Assembly (NCBI GenBank): GCA_046154695.1
Contig: JBJXFI010000413.1
Coordinates: 9,858-73,857, forward strand
DNA from: DALYLB01 sp046154695
GTDB taxonomy: Bacteria > Acidobacteriota > Blastocatellia > RBC074
Length of the DNA stretch: 64,000 bases
Direction of reading: 5' to 3'
Shown: one piece after another, positions 25,347 to 34,842 of the stretch
Numbering within the stretch: position 1 is the first letter of the stretch
Layout: each line of letters opens with the position of its first letter
Notes under the pieces: generated by a model
Seen by the model: the letters and a program-made list of their open reading frames with translations, nothing else
Told to the model about the DNA's origin: nothing
The model's database searches: none
Program-made: the position numbers and the translations under genes

Positions 25347-25901
25347 ATGTCTGAACATTCGCCTTTTGCCGATAAGCGAGGCCGGTCGCTCACTCTCAAC
25401 GGCCCGCTCGACGCGCTGGCCGTATTTCTGGCCACGGGGTTCGGGGCCGGCTTCATGCCGTTCGGCCCGGGGACGTTCGGCTCGATGGTCGGGCTGCTGA
25501 TCGCGTACGGGCTGATCGCGGCGTTCGGGCGGGATGTCGTGCTGCTGCAGAATTCGATTCTGGTGATCGGCGCGGTGCTGGCGGCGATCGGGATCTGGTC
25601 GGGCACGCGCGCGGAGCAGATCTTCGGCCGCAAGGATGCGGGGCAGGTCGTGATGGATGAGGTCTGCGGGCAGGTGATCACCTTCGCGTTTATCGGACCG
25701 TATCTGGCGCGGCTCGGCTCGCAGTGGCGATGGTGGATGATCGCGGGGTTCGTCCTCTTTCGGCTCTTCGATGTGTTCAAGCCGTATCCCATCGACCGGC
25801 TGCAGGATCTGGAGGGAGGGATCGGCGTGATGATGGACGATGTCGTGGCCGGGATCTATGCGGCGATGGTTCTGTCGTTCCTGTTGTGGCTCTTTGCGTA
25901 A
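25347..25901 (+). CDS. pgpA: Phosphatidylglycerophosphatase A
   Basis: A 184-residue membrane enzyme that removes phosphate from phosphatidylglycerophosphate to give phosphatidylglycerol. Family landmarks are GAGFMPFGPGTFGS near residue 30, the DEVCGQ motif and FRLFDVFKPYPIDRLQ toward the C-terminus, with four membrane segments. The first 25 residues are a soluble extension. It follows rimO by 24 bases and precedes cinA by 30, and plsY and gpsA are close by, so phospholipid synthesis genes are grouped here. Confidence 0.93.
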   Translation: MSEHSPFADKRGRSLTLNGPLDALAVFLATGFGAGFMPFGPGTFGSMVGLLIAYGLIAAFGRDVVLLQNSILVIGAVLAAIGIWSGTRAEQIFGRKDAGQVVMDEVCGQVITFAFIGPYLARLGSQWRWWMIAGFVLFRLFDVFKPYPIDRLQDLEGGIGVMMDDVVAGIYAAMVLSFLLWLFA

Positions 25902-25931
25902 TTTTCCCTTTTCCTCGGAGCGCGAATCAAT

Positions 25932-27167
25932 ATGCTGAATGCGGAAATCATCGCGATCGGTTCGGAGATGCTGACGCCGTTTCGCGTGGACACCAATTCG
26001 CTGTGGCTGACGGAGCGGCTCAACTCGATGGGCATCGAGGTGAAGCTCAAAACGGTGGTGGGGGATGACGAGGCGCGGCTCGAAGAGATGGTTGGGGATG
26101 CCATGCGCCGGTCCGAGATCGTCATCTCGACGGGCGGGCTGGGGCCGACCGAGGACGACATCACGCGGAAGATCTTCGCGCGGGCGCTCAAGCGGCGGTT
26201 GATTCTGCGGGAGGAGATTCTGGAGAGCCTACGGGCGCGGTTCGCCCGGCGGGGCATGCCGATGCCGGAGATCAACGCGCGGCAGGCGCTGGTGATCGAG
26301 GGCGCCGAGGTTCTGGCGAACAACAACGGCTCCGCGCCGGGGATGATGCTGACCGATGGCGAATGCACGGTGGTGATGCTGCCCGGGCCCCCGCGCGAGT
26401 TGAAGCCGATGTTCAACGATTCGGTGGCGCCGGCGCTGAAGGGACGGGCCGGAGATCTTTACATCGTGCGGCGGAAACTGAGCATCTATGGGTTGACCGA
26501 ATCGCGCACCGATGAGCTGGCCGCGCCCGTTTACACCAAGTACCAGAATCCGTCGACGACGATCCTCTTCAAGGACGGGCAGATCGAGCTGCATTTGACG
26601 GCGCAGGCGCACAGCCAGGCCGAGGCCGCGCGGCTGAACGATGAACTCGCCGGGAAGCTCGAAGAGGCGCTCGGCGAGTACGTCTTCTCGCGGAGCGATC
26701 AGACGCTCGAAGAGGTGGTCGGGGAGCTGCTGCAGTGGCGCGGATACACGGTTTCGACGGCGGAGAGCTGCACGGGAGGCCTGGTCGCCGGGCGGATCAC
26801 GGAGGTTCCCGGAAGCTCCGCTTATTTTCCGGAAGGCGTGGTGACCTATTCGAATGAGGCGAAGACCGCGCTGCTGGGCGTCCCGAAAGAGATGATCGAG
26901 GAGCATGGGGCGGTCAGCGAGCCGGTCGCCAGGGCCATGGCCGAGGGGATACGCCGCCGCGCGGGAACGACTTTCGGCCTCAGCGTGACGGGAATCGCGG
27001 GGCCGGGCGGGGGCACCGAGGAGAAGCCGGTCGGGCTGGTCTATCTTGCGCTCGCGGACGACACCGAGACCGCCGCGCGGCGGCTCGTCTTTCCGGGCGA
27101 CCGGCAGTTTATACGCATGCTCACGGTTAACGCGGCGCTGGATCTGCTCCGTCGCCGGATCAAATAA
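25932..27167 (+). CDS. cinA: Competence/damage-inducible protein CinA (NMN amidohydrolase)
   Basis: A 411-residue two-domain protein. The N-terminal MoCF-like domain (about 1-165) starts with LNAEIIAIGSEML and has TGGLGPTEDD, and acts on ADP-ribose or related nucleotides. The C-terminal CinA/PncC domain (about 250-411) has STAESCTGGLVAGRIT and the VTGIAGPGGGTEEKPVG motif, and deamidates nicotinamide mononucleotide in pyridine-nucleotide recycling. It is full length with both domains intact. The next gene follows after 13 bases. Confidence 0.95.
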   Translation: MLNAEIIAIGSEMLTPFRVDTNSLWLTERLNSMGIEVKLKTVVGDDEARLEEMVGDAMRRSEIVISTGGLGPTEDDITRKIFARALKRRLILREEILESLRARFARRGMPMPEINARQALVIEGAEVLANNNGSAPGMMLTDGECTVVMLPGPPRELKPMFNDSVAPALKGRAGDLYIVRRKLSIYGLTESRTDELAAPVYTKYQNPSTTILFKDGQIELHLTAQAHSQAEAARLNDELAGKLEEALGEYVFSRSDQTLEEVVGELLQWRGYTVSTAESCTGGLVAGRITEVPGSSAYFPEGVVTYSNEAKTALLGVPKEMIEEHGAVSEPVARAMAEGIRRRAGTTFGLSVTGIAGPGGGTEEKPVGLVYLALADDTETAARRLVFPGDRQFIRMLTVNAALDLLRRRIK

Positions 27168-27180
27168 CACGAGACACGCC

Positions 27181-27804
27181 ATGAACGCCCTTGCCCTGAT
27201 CGCCGCCTATCTGCTCGGCTCGATTCCCTTCGGATTTCTGATCGTCCGGCTCAAGAGCGGCGCGGATGTGCGGGAAACCGGCAGCGGCGGAACCGGCGCG
27301 ACCAACGTCACGCGGAAGGCGGGCAGAGCGGCGGGAATCGTCACGCTGCTGCTCGACGCGGGGAAGGGATTCGCCGCCGTCTGGGTCGCGCGCCGGCTGA
27401 CGGGAGAGGCGGGAACCTCGTGGGTTGTCGCCGGAGCGGCGGCGCTTGCAGTCGCGGGCCATTGTTTTCCCGTATGGCTGAAGTTCAAGGCCGGGAAGGG
27501 CGTGGCGACGGGGCTGGGCGTCTTTCTGGCGATCGTGCCCTGGGCGGTGCTGGCGGCCTTCGCGGTCTTCGCCGTCCTTTTCTGGCGCACCCGCTTCGTC
27601 TCGCTGGGATCGATCGCCGCCGCGGCCTTCATTCCGGCCTGGACCTGGGGGATGCACACATGGGGGGAGGCGCTTCCCGATTTCGCCCCGATCATGGCCG
27701 CATTGTGCGCCTCGTCGGCGGTGATCATCGCCAAGCACGCGGAGAACATCAAACGGCTGCTCGCCGGGACTGAGAACCGGTTCGGCGCCTCAGCCATGCA
27801 ATGA
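27181..27804 (+). CDS. plsY: Glycerol-3-phosphate acyltransferase PlsY
   Basis: A 207-residue polytopic inner-membrane enzyme that transfers acyl groups from acyl-phosphate to glycerol 3-phosphate, the first step of phospholipid synthesis. Family motifs are AYLLGSIPFGFLI, GSGGTGATNVTRKAG and the second and third catalytic loops with GHCFPVWLKFKAGKGVATGLG. Five membrane segments are expected. The start ATG 27181 follows cinA by 13 bases with the sequence ACACGAGACACGCC before it. gpsA, which makes its substrate, follows after 9 bases. Confidence 0.95.
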   Translation: MNALALIAAYLLGSIPFGFLIVRLKSGADVRETGSGGTGATNVTRKAGRAAGIVTLLLDAGKGFAAVWVARRLTGEAGTSWVVAGAAALAVAGHCFPVWLKFKAGKGVATGLGVFLAIVPWAVLAAFAVFAVLFWRTRFVSLGSIAAAAFIPAWTWGMHTWGEALPDFAPIMAALCASSAVIIAKHAENIKRLLAGTENRFGASAMQ

Positions 27805-27813
27805 AGCCAGGCA

Positions 27814-28818
27814 ATGAAGAAGATCGCAATCATCGGAGCGGGCAGTTACGGCACGGCGCTGGCGCTCGTGGCGACGCGCGCCGGAAACGACATTCGATTG
27901 TGGGCGCACAGCGCGGAGGTCGCCGACGCGCTGCGCGGCCGGCGTGAAAACACCGTCTATCTGCCGGGATTTTCGCTGCCGTCGTCGATCGCCCCGACGA
28001 ACGATCTGGCCGAGGCGCTCGACGAGGCCGAGATCGCGCTCATCGTCGTGCCGTCGCACGTTTGCCGCGATGTCTTCACGCGGATGCTGCCCGCGGTGCG
28101 ACCGCGAATGATCTTCGTCAGCGCGGCCAAGGGGATCGAGATCGAGAGCGGAATGCGCATGGAAGAGGTCGCGCGCGATGTGCTCCACGATCATTTCGAG
28201 CCCCGCTACGTCGCGCTGTCCGGCCCCAGCTTCGCCGCGGAGGTCGCCGCCGATCAGCCGACGGCGATCGTCGCCGCCTCCCATTCCCAGGACTGGGCCG
28301 CCGACGTTCAGCAGGCCCTCTCGACCAGCCGGTTTCGCGTCTATACGAACAATGATGTGGTCGGCGTCGAGATCGGCGGCGCGGTGAAAAACGTGATGGC
28401 GATCGCGACGGGGGCGGTCGCCGGGCTCGGATTGGGCTACAATAGCGCGGCCGCGCTCGTCACCCGGGGATTGGCGGAGATCACGCGGCTCGCGGTGCGC
28501 CTGGGCGGCCGCCCGGAAACTCTCGCCGGACTCGCCGGCATGGGAGACCTCGTCCTGACGTGCTTCGGAAATCTCTCCCGCAACCGGCGCGTCGGATACG
28601 AACTCGGACGCGGACGAAACCTGCAGGAGATCATCAGCGAGATGCGCGAGGTGGCCGAAGGCGTCAAGACCGCCCGGGCCGCCTGTGAACTCGCCCGCGG
28701 ACTCGGCGTCGAAATGCCCATCACCACCGGCGTCTATCGGATGCTCTATGAGGGAAAAAGCCCCCACGATCTCATGGTCGAATTGATGGAACGGCCGCTC
28801 AAGTCGGAGAGGATGTAG
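27814..28818 (+). CDS. gpsA: NAD(P)H-dependent glycerol-3-phosphate dehydrogenase
   Basis: A 334-residue cytoplasmic enzyme that reduces dihydroxyacetone phosphate to sn-glycerol 3-phosphate. Rossmann motif GAGSYGTALA at 7-16, VSAAKGIE, the YVALSGPSFAAEV motif, and catalytic lysine in GGAVKNVMAIA. The C-terminal GMGDLVLTCFGNLSRNR motif completes the family set. It supplies PlsY directly upstream, a common plsY-gpsA arrangement. smpB follows after 8 bases. Confidence 0.96.
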   Translation: MKKIAIIGAGSYGTALALVATRAGNDIRLWAHSAEVADALRGRRENTVYLPGFSLPSSIAPTNDLAEALDEAEIALIVVPSHVCRDVFTRMLPAVRPRMIFVSAAKGIEIESGMRMEEVARDVLHDHFEPRYVALSGPSFAAEVAADQPTAIVAASHSQDWAADVQQALSTSRFRVYTNNDVVGVEIGGAVKNVMAIATGAVAGLGLGYNSAAALVTRGLAEITRLAVRLGGRPETLAGLAGMGDLVLTCFGNLSRNRRVGYELGRGRNLQEIISEMREVAEGVKTARAACELARGLGVEMPITTGVYRMLYEGKSPHDLMVELMERPLKSERM

Positions 28819-28826
28819 CGTTTTCA

Positions 28827-29309
28827 ATGGCTGAAAAGACACAGGAACTGAAGATCATTACGACGAATCGCGACGCCTACCACAATTACCATATCCTTGA
28901 AACCCACGAGTCGGGCATTCAGTTGACGGGAACCGAAGTCAAATCGGCGCGCGCCGGGCGCGTCAATCTGAAAGAGGCCTACGCCAGGATCGAGGGGGGA
29001 GAGGCCTGGCTGCTCAACGCGCACATCAGCCACTATTCGCACGGCAATCGCCAGAATCACGATCCCGTCCGCGAGCGCCGGCTGCTGCTGCATAAACGCG
29101 AGATCTTCCGGCTGCAATCCAAGATTCAGGAGAAGGGGCTGACTCTCATTCCGACCAAGCTCTATTTCAAGGGCAATTTGATCAAGTGTGAGCTGGCGAT
29201 CGCCAAGGGCAAGAAGTTATACGATAAACGGGAGTCCGAAACGCGCAAGACGCAGGAACGCGAAGCCCGCGCGGCGCTCAAGAGCAGATCCCGGGGAGAG
29301 GAGAGCTGA
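28827..29309 (+). CDS. smpB: SsrA-binding protein SmpB
   Basis: A 160-residue RNA-binding protein needed for trans-translation, which frees stalled ribosomes together with tmRNA. Oligonucleotide-binding beta-barrel with NYHILETHESGIQLTGTEVKS and a basic C-terminal tail (KLYDKRESETRKTQER) that mimics the missing mRNA in the decoding site. Its stop codon lies in the first unit of the TTGATAATTGA repeat region (29306-29361). No ssrA gene is visible downstream, where it often lies, so tmRNA must be elsewhere. Confidence 0.95.
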   Translation: MAEKTQELKIITTNRDAYHNYHILETHESGIQLTGTEVKSARAGRVNLKEAYARIEGGEAWLLNAHISHYSHGNRQNHDPVRERRLLLHKREIFRLQSKIQEKGLTLIPTKLYFKGNLIKCELAIAKGKKLYDKRESETRKTQEREARAALKSRSRGEES

Positions 29310-29480
29310 TCGTTGAGAGCTGATCGTTGAGAGTTGATAATTGAGAGTTGATAATTGATAGCGACAGAATCGCCGTGGCCATTGCGAAACCTCTCACTAA
29401 CGCTCAACATCGAAAAGAACCCGGGACGCGAAATCAGAAATTCCGACCACTATCAACAATCAACAATCAACTATCAATTT
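29306..29480. repeat. Region of TTGAGAGTTGATAA repeats with an inverted copy
   Basis: Four imperfect 14-base units of the type TTGAGAG(C/T)TGAT(C/A) run from about 29306 to 29361. The reversed word (ATCAACAATCAACAATC) fills 29452-29480. The two blocks can pair into a long imperfect stem around a 90-base loop. The block is markedly AT-rich compared with the genes beside it and overlaps the smpB stop codon. It fills the gap between smpB and pepA. Confidence 0.75.
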
Positions 29481-29496
29481 AATCAGGGGTTTTGAG

Positions 29497-30972
29497 ATGG
29501 ACGTGAGAGCGATTGCAGGAAGGTTCGATGAGATCGAGGGAGACGCGCTGGTCGTCATGGTTTTTGAGGGAGAGGCGCCGGACGCGGGCGTCATCGGGGA
29601 GCTGAATCGGCAGACGCAGGGTGTGATTGCGTCGTTGATCGAAGCGGGCGAATTCACCGGCAAGTCGGGAGAGAGCGCCTATATCCACCATCCGGCCGGG
29701 CTGCGGGCGCGGCGGTTGCTGTTGTTGGGGGCGGGCAAGGAGGCGGAGTTTACATCCGAGACCCTGCGCCGGCTGGCGGGAACGGCGACGCGGACGCTGC
29801 GCGGGAAGAAGGCGCGCATCTTCGCGCTGCTCTGCCGCTGGTCGCTGCCCGCCGCCGAGAGCGCGCAGGCGGCGACGGAGGGCGCCGTGCTGGCGCTGTT
29901 CGATCCAGACAAGTATCACACGAGCGATAAGACCGAGAGCCATCTGGAGACGATGGCGCTCGTCGTGGCCGAAGACGGACTGGAAGAGACGCGGCGCGGC
30001 AGCGAGCGGGGCCGGATCATCGCCGAGGCGGCCAACTTCGCTCGTGAGGTGATCAATGAGCCGAGCAATTTGATGACGCCGACCGAACTGGCGCGCAGGG
30101 CCGAAGAGACCGCGAAGACCTATGGGCTCGAACTCGATGTCATCGAAGAGGCGCAGATGAAGGAACTCGGCATGGGGTCGCTGCTCGGCGTCGCGCAGGG
30201 AAGCGCGGAGCCCGCCAAGCTGATCGTCATGCGCTACACGCCGAAGGCCGAATCGAGCGAGACCGTCGCCATCATCGGCAAGGGCGTGACGTTCGACACG
30301 GGCGGCATCTCGATCAAGCCCGCGGATGGGATGGAGAAGATGAAATACGACATGGCCGGCGGGGCGACAACCATCGCGGCCATGCGCGCGATCGCCCAGC
30401 TCAGGCCCGCGGTCCATGTGCTGGGAATCGTTCCGGCGGTCGAGAACATGCCCGGCGGGCGGGCGCAGCGCCCGGGAGACGTCGTGCGCTCGATGTCGGG
30501 CAAGACGATCGAGGTCATCAACACCGATGCGGAGGGGCGCCTGATCCTGTGCGACGCGATCAGCCATGCCCGCAATCTCGGCGCCACCCGGATCGTCGAT
30601 CTCGCCACGCTGACCGGGGCGGTTTCGATCGCGCTCGGCGATGTCCATGTCGCCATCCTCGGCAACAATCAGCCGTGGATCGATGATGTCATCGCCGCCG
30701 GCAAGCGCGCCGGCGAGAAGCTTTGGCAGCTTCCCCTGACGCCCGAATACCGCGAGCAGATCAAAAGCGAGATCGCCGATATCAAGAATGTCGGGGGGCG
30801 AAAGGCCGGCACCATCACGGCGGCGTATTTCCTCCGCGAGTTCGTCGATGACGTCCCATGGGCGCATCTCGACATCGCCGGAACGGCGTGGAACGAGAAC
30901 GGCAAGCCGCATTTCGCCGTCGGCCCCACGGGCGTCTGCGTGCGGACGCTGGTCGCGCTGGTTTGCGGGTAG
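29497..30972 (+). CDS. pepA: Leucyl aminopeptidase (M17 family)
   Basis: A 491-residue two-metal cytoplasmic exopeptidase that removes N-terminal residues from peptides. The N-terminal domain (about 1-165) is variable. The C-terminal catalytic domain has GKGVTFDTGGISIKP (metal-binding lysine and aspartate), the YDMAGGA region and the family signature NTDAEGRL, then DLATLTGA. In some bacteria PepA also binds DNA in site-specific recombination; nothing here points to that. It is a separate unit, bounded by the 29306-29480 repeats upstream and by a 37-bp stem downstream. Confidence 0.95.
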   Translation: MDVRAIAGRFDEIEGDALVVMVFEGEAPDAGVIGELNRQTQGVIASLIEAGEFTGKSGESAYIHHPAGLRARRLLLLGAGKEAEFTSETLRRLAGTATRTLRGKKARIFALLCRWSLPAAESAQAATEGAVLALFDPDKYHTSDKTESHLETMALVVAEDGLEETRRGSERGRIIAEAANFAREVINEPSNLMTPTELARRAEETAKTYGLELDVIEEAQMKELGMGSLLGVAQGSAEPAKLIVMRYTPKAESSETVAIIGKGVTFDTGGISIKPADGMEKMKYDMAGGATTIAAMRAIAQLRPAVHVLGIVPAVENMPGGRAQRPGDVVRSMSGKTIEVINTDAEGRLILCDAISHARNLGATRIVDLATLTGAVSIALGDVHVAILGNNQPWIDDVIAAGKRAGEKLWQLPLTPEYREQIKSEIADIKNVGGRKAGTITAAYFLREFVDDVPWAHLDIAGTAWNENGKPHFAVGPTGVCVRTLVALVCG

Positions 30973-30987
30973 TGTCGTAATTCCTTA

Positions 30988-31070
30988 AAAATCGTCCGCG
31001 AAGTTAAACGAAGAAACACGAAGGTTGAACCATTCCTTCGTGTTTCTTCGTTTAACTTCGTGGACGATTT

Positions 31071-31071
<1 letters not shown>
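30988..31071. terminator. Long hairpin between convergent pepA and O-antigen ligase
   Basis: Arms of 37 bases (30988-31024 and 31035-31071) pair with one G.U-type mismatch (30998 with 31061) around a 10-base loop. It is the longest stem in the window. Each arm holds repeated words such as ACGAAG and ACACGAAGG. The right arm touches the stop codon of the O-antigen ligase gene. As RNA from either side it would be a very stable 3' end. Confidence 0.8.
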
Positions 31072-32366
<1,295 letters not shown>

Positions 32367-32384
32367 AGGGGCTCCTCAGAAACT

Positions 32385-32447
32385 GTTTGGAGTTCCGCCT
32401 TCAGGCGGTCGGTCTCGCGCCAACCGCCTGAAGGCGGAACTCCGAAC
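32385..32447. repeat. Inverted repeat, TTCCGCCTTCAGGCGGAA family (copy 3)
   Basis: Arms of 25 bases (32385-32409 and 32423-32447) pair fully apart from one U.G position. The loop is 13 bases. It lies between the small membrane-protein gene and the O-antigen ligase, both on the minus strand, and ends 19 bases upstream of the ligase start at 32366, so it is also part of that gene's leader. Confidence 0.9.
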
Positions 32448-32486
32448 GGTCTTCATCATTTTTCCGGGCGCCGCAGGCCGCCCTCG

Positions 32487-32870
32487 TTATTGGGTCTTCC
32501 AGAGACTCTCGTATTCCGCGCGATACGCGCGATACCATCGCTCCAGCGCCGCCACCTGTCGGCGTTCCCGGCGCATCAGATATACGCCGTGCAGCCGGAC
32601 CAGAAGAATGATCGGACAGACCGTAACGAGAATGGCTCCGACGAAGGGGGCCTGCCCCGCCAGCAGCATATATCCGAGCAGCGCGCCGAAGACCGGGAGC
32701 AGGATCGTTAAATCATGCAGAAAGCTGATCCAGATCGATCTCTTCCTCGGTTCGGCTTTGGGAACCGGAAGAATCAGCAGCGCGGACAGCGGCGGCGCGG
32801 AAACCAATTGACGATCATTCAGATGAACGGGCCGATTAACGGGCTGATGAACGGACGCTTCAGGGGTCAT
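32487..32870 (-). CDS. Small two-helix membrane protein
   Basis: A 127-residue protein with a soluble N-terminus (1-45), two membrane segments (about 49-70 and 75-95) and a basic, tyrosine-rich C-terminal tail (RRERRQVAALERWYRAYRAEY). I do not recognise the family. It lies upstream of the O-antigen ligase on the same strand, so it may be an accessory of the polysaccharide system. Membrane topology is inferred from hydrophobicity only. Confidence 0.55.
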   Translation of the reverse strand: MTPEASVHQPVNRPVHLNDRQLVSAPPLSALLILPVPKAEPRKRSIWISFLHDLTILLPVFGALLGYMLLAGQAPFVGAILVTVCPIILLVRLHGVYLMRRERRQVAALERWYRAYRAEYESLWKTQ

Positions 32871-33170
32871 AACGAATCCTCATTGCATCGACAATTCTCG
32901 GCGCTCCTCTCCCTCTCCCGCAGGCCGATGGAGGGGCTCGCCGGTACGGCTCTCATGGTAATTCAACAATTGAGGAATCCAAGTTCACCACGGTGTTCTG
33001 GAATGATCATGACAATTTTCAGGGCAACAAGTCTTGACCAAGCAGATGAACTTTGAAGGTCTCTTCCCGCAACGATGCCGGAAATTTTACATCCTTCGCG
33101 TCGTCATGGGAATGGCATTAATGAAAGATGAGGGGAAGGCGGCTGTCGGGGCACGCGTCGGCCGGATGTG
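32871..33170. other. 300-base intergenic region without recognised features
   Basis: Between two minus-strand genes. I see no convincing open frame, tRNA or strong hairpin. It is less GC-rich than its surroundings near 32955-33060 (for example ATTCAACAATTGAGGAATCC and TGACAATTTTCAGG), which would suit a promoter for the minus-strand gene at 32487. No -35/-10 pair is clear enough to call. Confidence 0.5.
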
Positions 33171-34511
33171 TCAGCGGCCTCCTGACGGGTCCAATTCCGT
33201 AAGTTTGAAGTCGTCGAACCATAGACGGCCATTGATGGTGCAAGGCGGGACGGGGCAGGGAAGGCGGACGATGCGAACCTTGAGGGCTTCGGTTGCGGCC
33301 TGCGTCGTCAGATCGAGCCGATACTCATGCCATACATTGTTATAGTTCGGCAGTTGAGGCGTGGCGGCGCGCGGCCGTCCGGCGACGCCCACATCGAGCG
33401 CCGGGTCATAGAGCTCCACGAAGGGCGTGCTGAGCGCCTCCATGTCCTCGGTGCGAACCCAGAAGCTCAATCGATAGGAGGTCGAGGGCCTGACCGGAAC
33501 GAGCTGCGTCGCGATGGTGAATGCCATGTTCTCCCCAAGGTTGAAACCGGCCCGCAGGGCCTGTTTTCCGCCATGCGGGTCCTTTCGATCGAGCGAGAGT
33601 TTGAAAAGGCCGCCGGGAGTCAGCCGCCATGTGTAAAAAGGCGTGGTGGCGTTGAGAGAGATCTGGCGTTCGAAATCGCCGTTTGAGAGCAGCGAGCCCG
33701 CATCGGGCGCCGGCCGGTCGGGCGGATTGGCGCCGCTCCATATCCGCCAGGCGGCGCTGAAGCGGCCGGCGTTGACCAGGGCCTCCGAGACGCGCTGAAT
33801 ATCGTCCGGAGTCGGGGCGGCCATGCCGCGCCACAGCTCCATGGCGTCCTCCACGCGTCCGCGCTCGATCATCAGGACGATCATTCGGGGTTTGAGCTCG
33901 TTCGCCGGATCGAGGGCCGCGATGATGGCCTTTCCGTTGCCGTTGAAGGCGTTCCAGGCATAATCGAAGACCAGCGGCAGCGCCGAGGGGCGATAGCCAA
34001 GGGCGAGCCGCATCTGCGCGAACGAGGCCGCGCGATCATCGGCGCGCAGCAGGTGATTACCGAACGCCCATCTCGGATCGAAGTGGCGCGGGGCGAGCTC
34101 GACCGCGCGCTCAAAGGCCTTGCGCGCGCCCGTCATATCGCCGTTGTTCTCCTCCGCGCGCCCGAGAGCCATCCAGCCGCGGTAATCGTCCGGGCTCATC
34201 CGCACGGCCCGCCGGAACTCCTCCAGCGCCGCGGCCAATCGCGCCTCCGCCTGTTCTTCAGCGGCGGCGCTCATGTAAACGCCGCCTCGCCGCCAATGGA
34301 TCAGGGGATCGCCGGGGGAGTACCGGGCCGCCATGTCGGCGCCCTCGATGCGGTCCTCTGCCGACAGGTTCGGCGCCCGCTGCACGAACGTCATCACGCT
34401 CTCGCCGATCGCGGTGCGAACGACCGACCATCCCAGCATGCCGAGCCCCCCGGCAAGCAGCAACAGAAGCAGAAGCCGTATCGGAATGGGACCAAGTGGA
34501 ATCGAGATCAT
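33171..34511 (-). CDS. Membrane-anchored TPR protein with C-terminal carbohydrate-binding-like domain
   Basis: A 446-residue protein when started at ATG 34511 (longer in-frame start at 34589). An N-terminal membrane segment (about 8-30, IPIRLLLLLLLAGG) is followed by TPR-like helices (about 55-260). The C-terminal beta-sandwich (about 285-445) resembles CBM4/9-type modules: SNGDFERQI start, repeated aromatic strands and a final DDFKL strand. It is probably periplasmic or envelope-located. Position beside O-antigen ligase and the Wza/Wzc genes suggests a role in polysaccharide polymerisation or binding. Its start is divergent from the Wza-like gene. Confidence 0.7.
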   Translation of the reverse strand: MISIPLGPIPIRLLLLLLLAGGLGMLGWSVVRTAIGESVMTFVQRAPNLSAEDRIEGADMAARYSPGDPLIHWRRGGVYMSAAAEEQAEARLAAALEEFRRAVRMSPDDYRGWMALGRAEENNGDMTGARKAFERAVELAPRHFDPRWAFGNHLLRADDRAASFAQMRLALGYRPSALPLVFDYAWNAFNGNGKAIIAALDPANELKPRMIVLMIERGRVEDAMELWRGMAAPTPDDIQRVSEALVNAGRFSAAWRIWSGANPPDRPAPDAGSLLSNGDFERQISLNATTPFYTWRLTPGGLFKLSLDRKDPHGGKQALRAGFNLGENMAFTIATQLVPVRPSTSYRLSFWVRTEDMEALSTPFVELYDPALDVGVAGRPRAATPQLPNYNNVWHEYRLDLTTQAATEALKVRIVRLPCPVPPCTINGRLWFDDFKLTELDPSGGR

Positions 34512-34842
34512 AAGTTTGGAGAGACTACTCAATTCGCCTGGCATCGGCAAGCGGGGAAGCGCCGAGCCGGCGCTCGGCGGTCCCGGCAAGGCTGCGCCAA
34601 TTGACGGTTTTGCGGCCTTCGGCGATACTTATCAACTGTCCGAAGGACATTGGCAGCGCCGGTTGCCGCCGATGACGGCGAGCGGCGAGGGGGGGCGAAG
34701 AATCCACGTCGGGAGCCCGCTCCAGGACGGAATTTGACCCAGGCCTGATCGAACGTCATCATTGCTTTTTAATCCCCCCCCTACAGATCGTCACGAATCA
34801 GGCTCATGAGAAGAGAAGTCGTATAAAGAAGAAGGAGCTTCT
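34512..34842. other. Divergent control region before the export genes
   Basis: The gap holds no convincing gene; the open frames here are short and on both strands. A run of C and T (AATCCCCCCCC) lies at about 34771-34782. AAGGAG at 34829-34834 with ideal spacing serves the Wza-like start at 34843. TATAAAG at 34823 could be a -10 element, but no matching -35 is seen. Confidence 0.45.

Noticed and set aside
29306..29496. ssrA (tmRNA) gene after smpB
   Set aside because: The gap is under 190 bases, filled by AT-rich repeats, and shows no tRNA-like acceptor end or tag frame.
32871..33170. Plus-strand open frame of about 110 codons between two minus-strand genes
   Set aside because: No ribosome site, no conserved features, and it overlaps the coding end of neighbouring genes.
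34651..34666. TGGCAGCGCCGGTTGC before the Wza-like gene resembles a sigma54 promoter
   Set aside because: The GG and GC are 11 rather than 10 bases apart, a spacing sigma54 does not tolerate, and it is 177 bases from the start codon.
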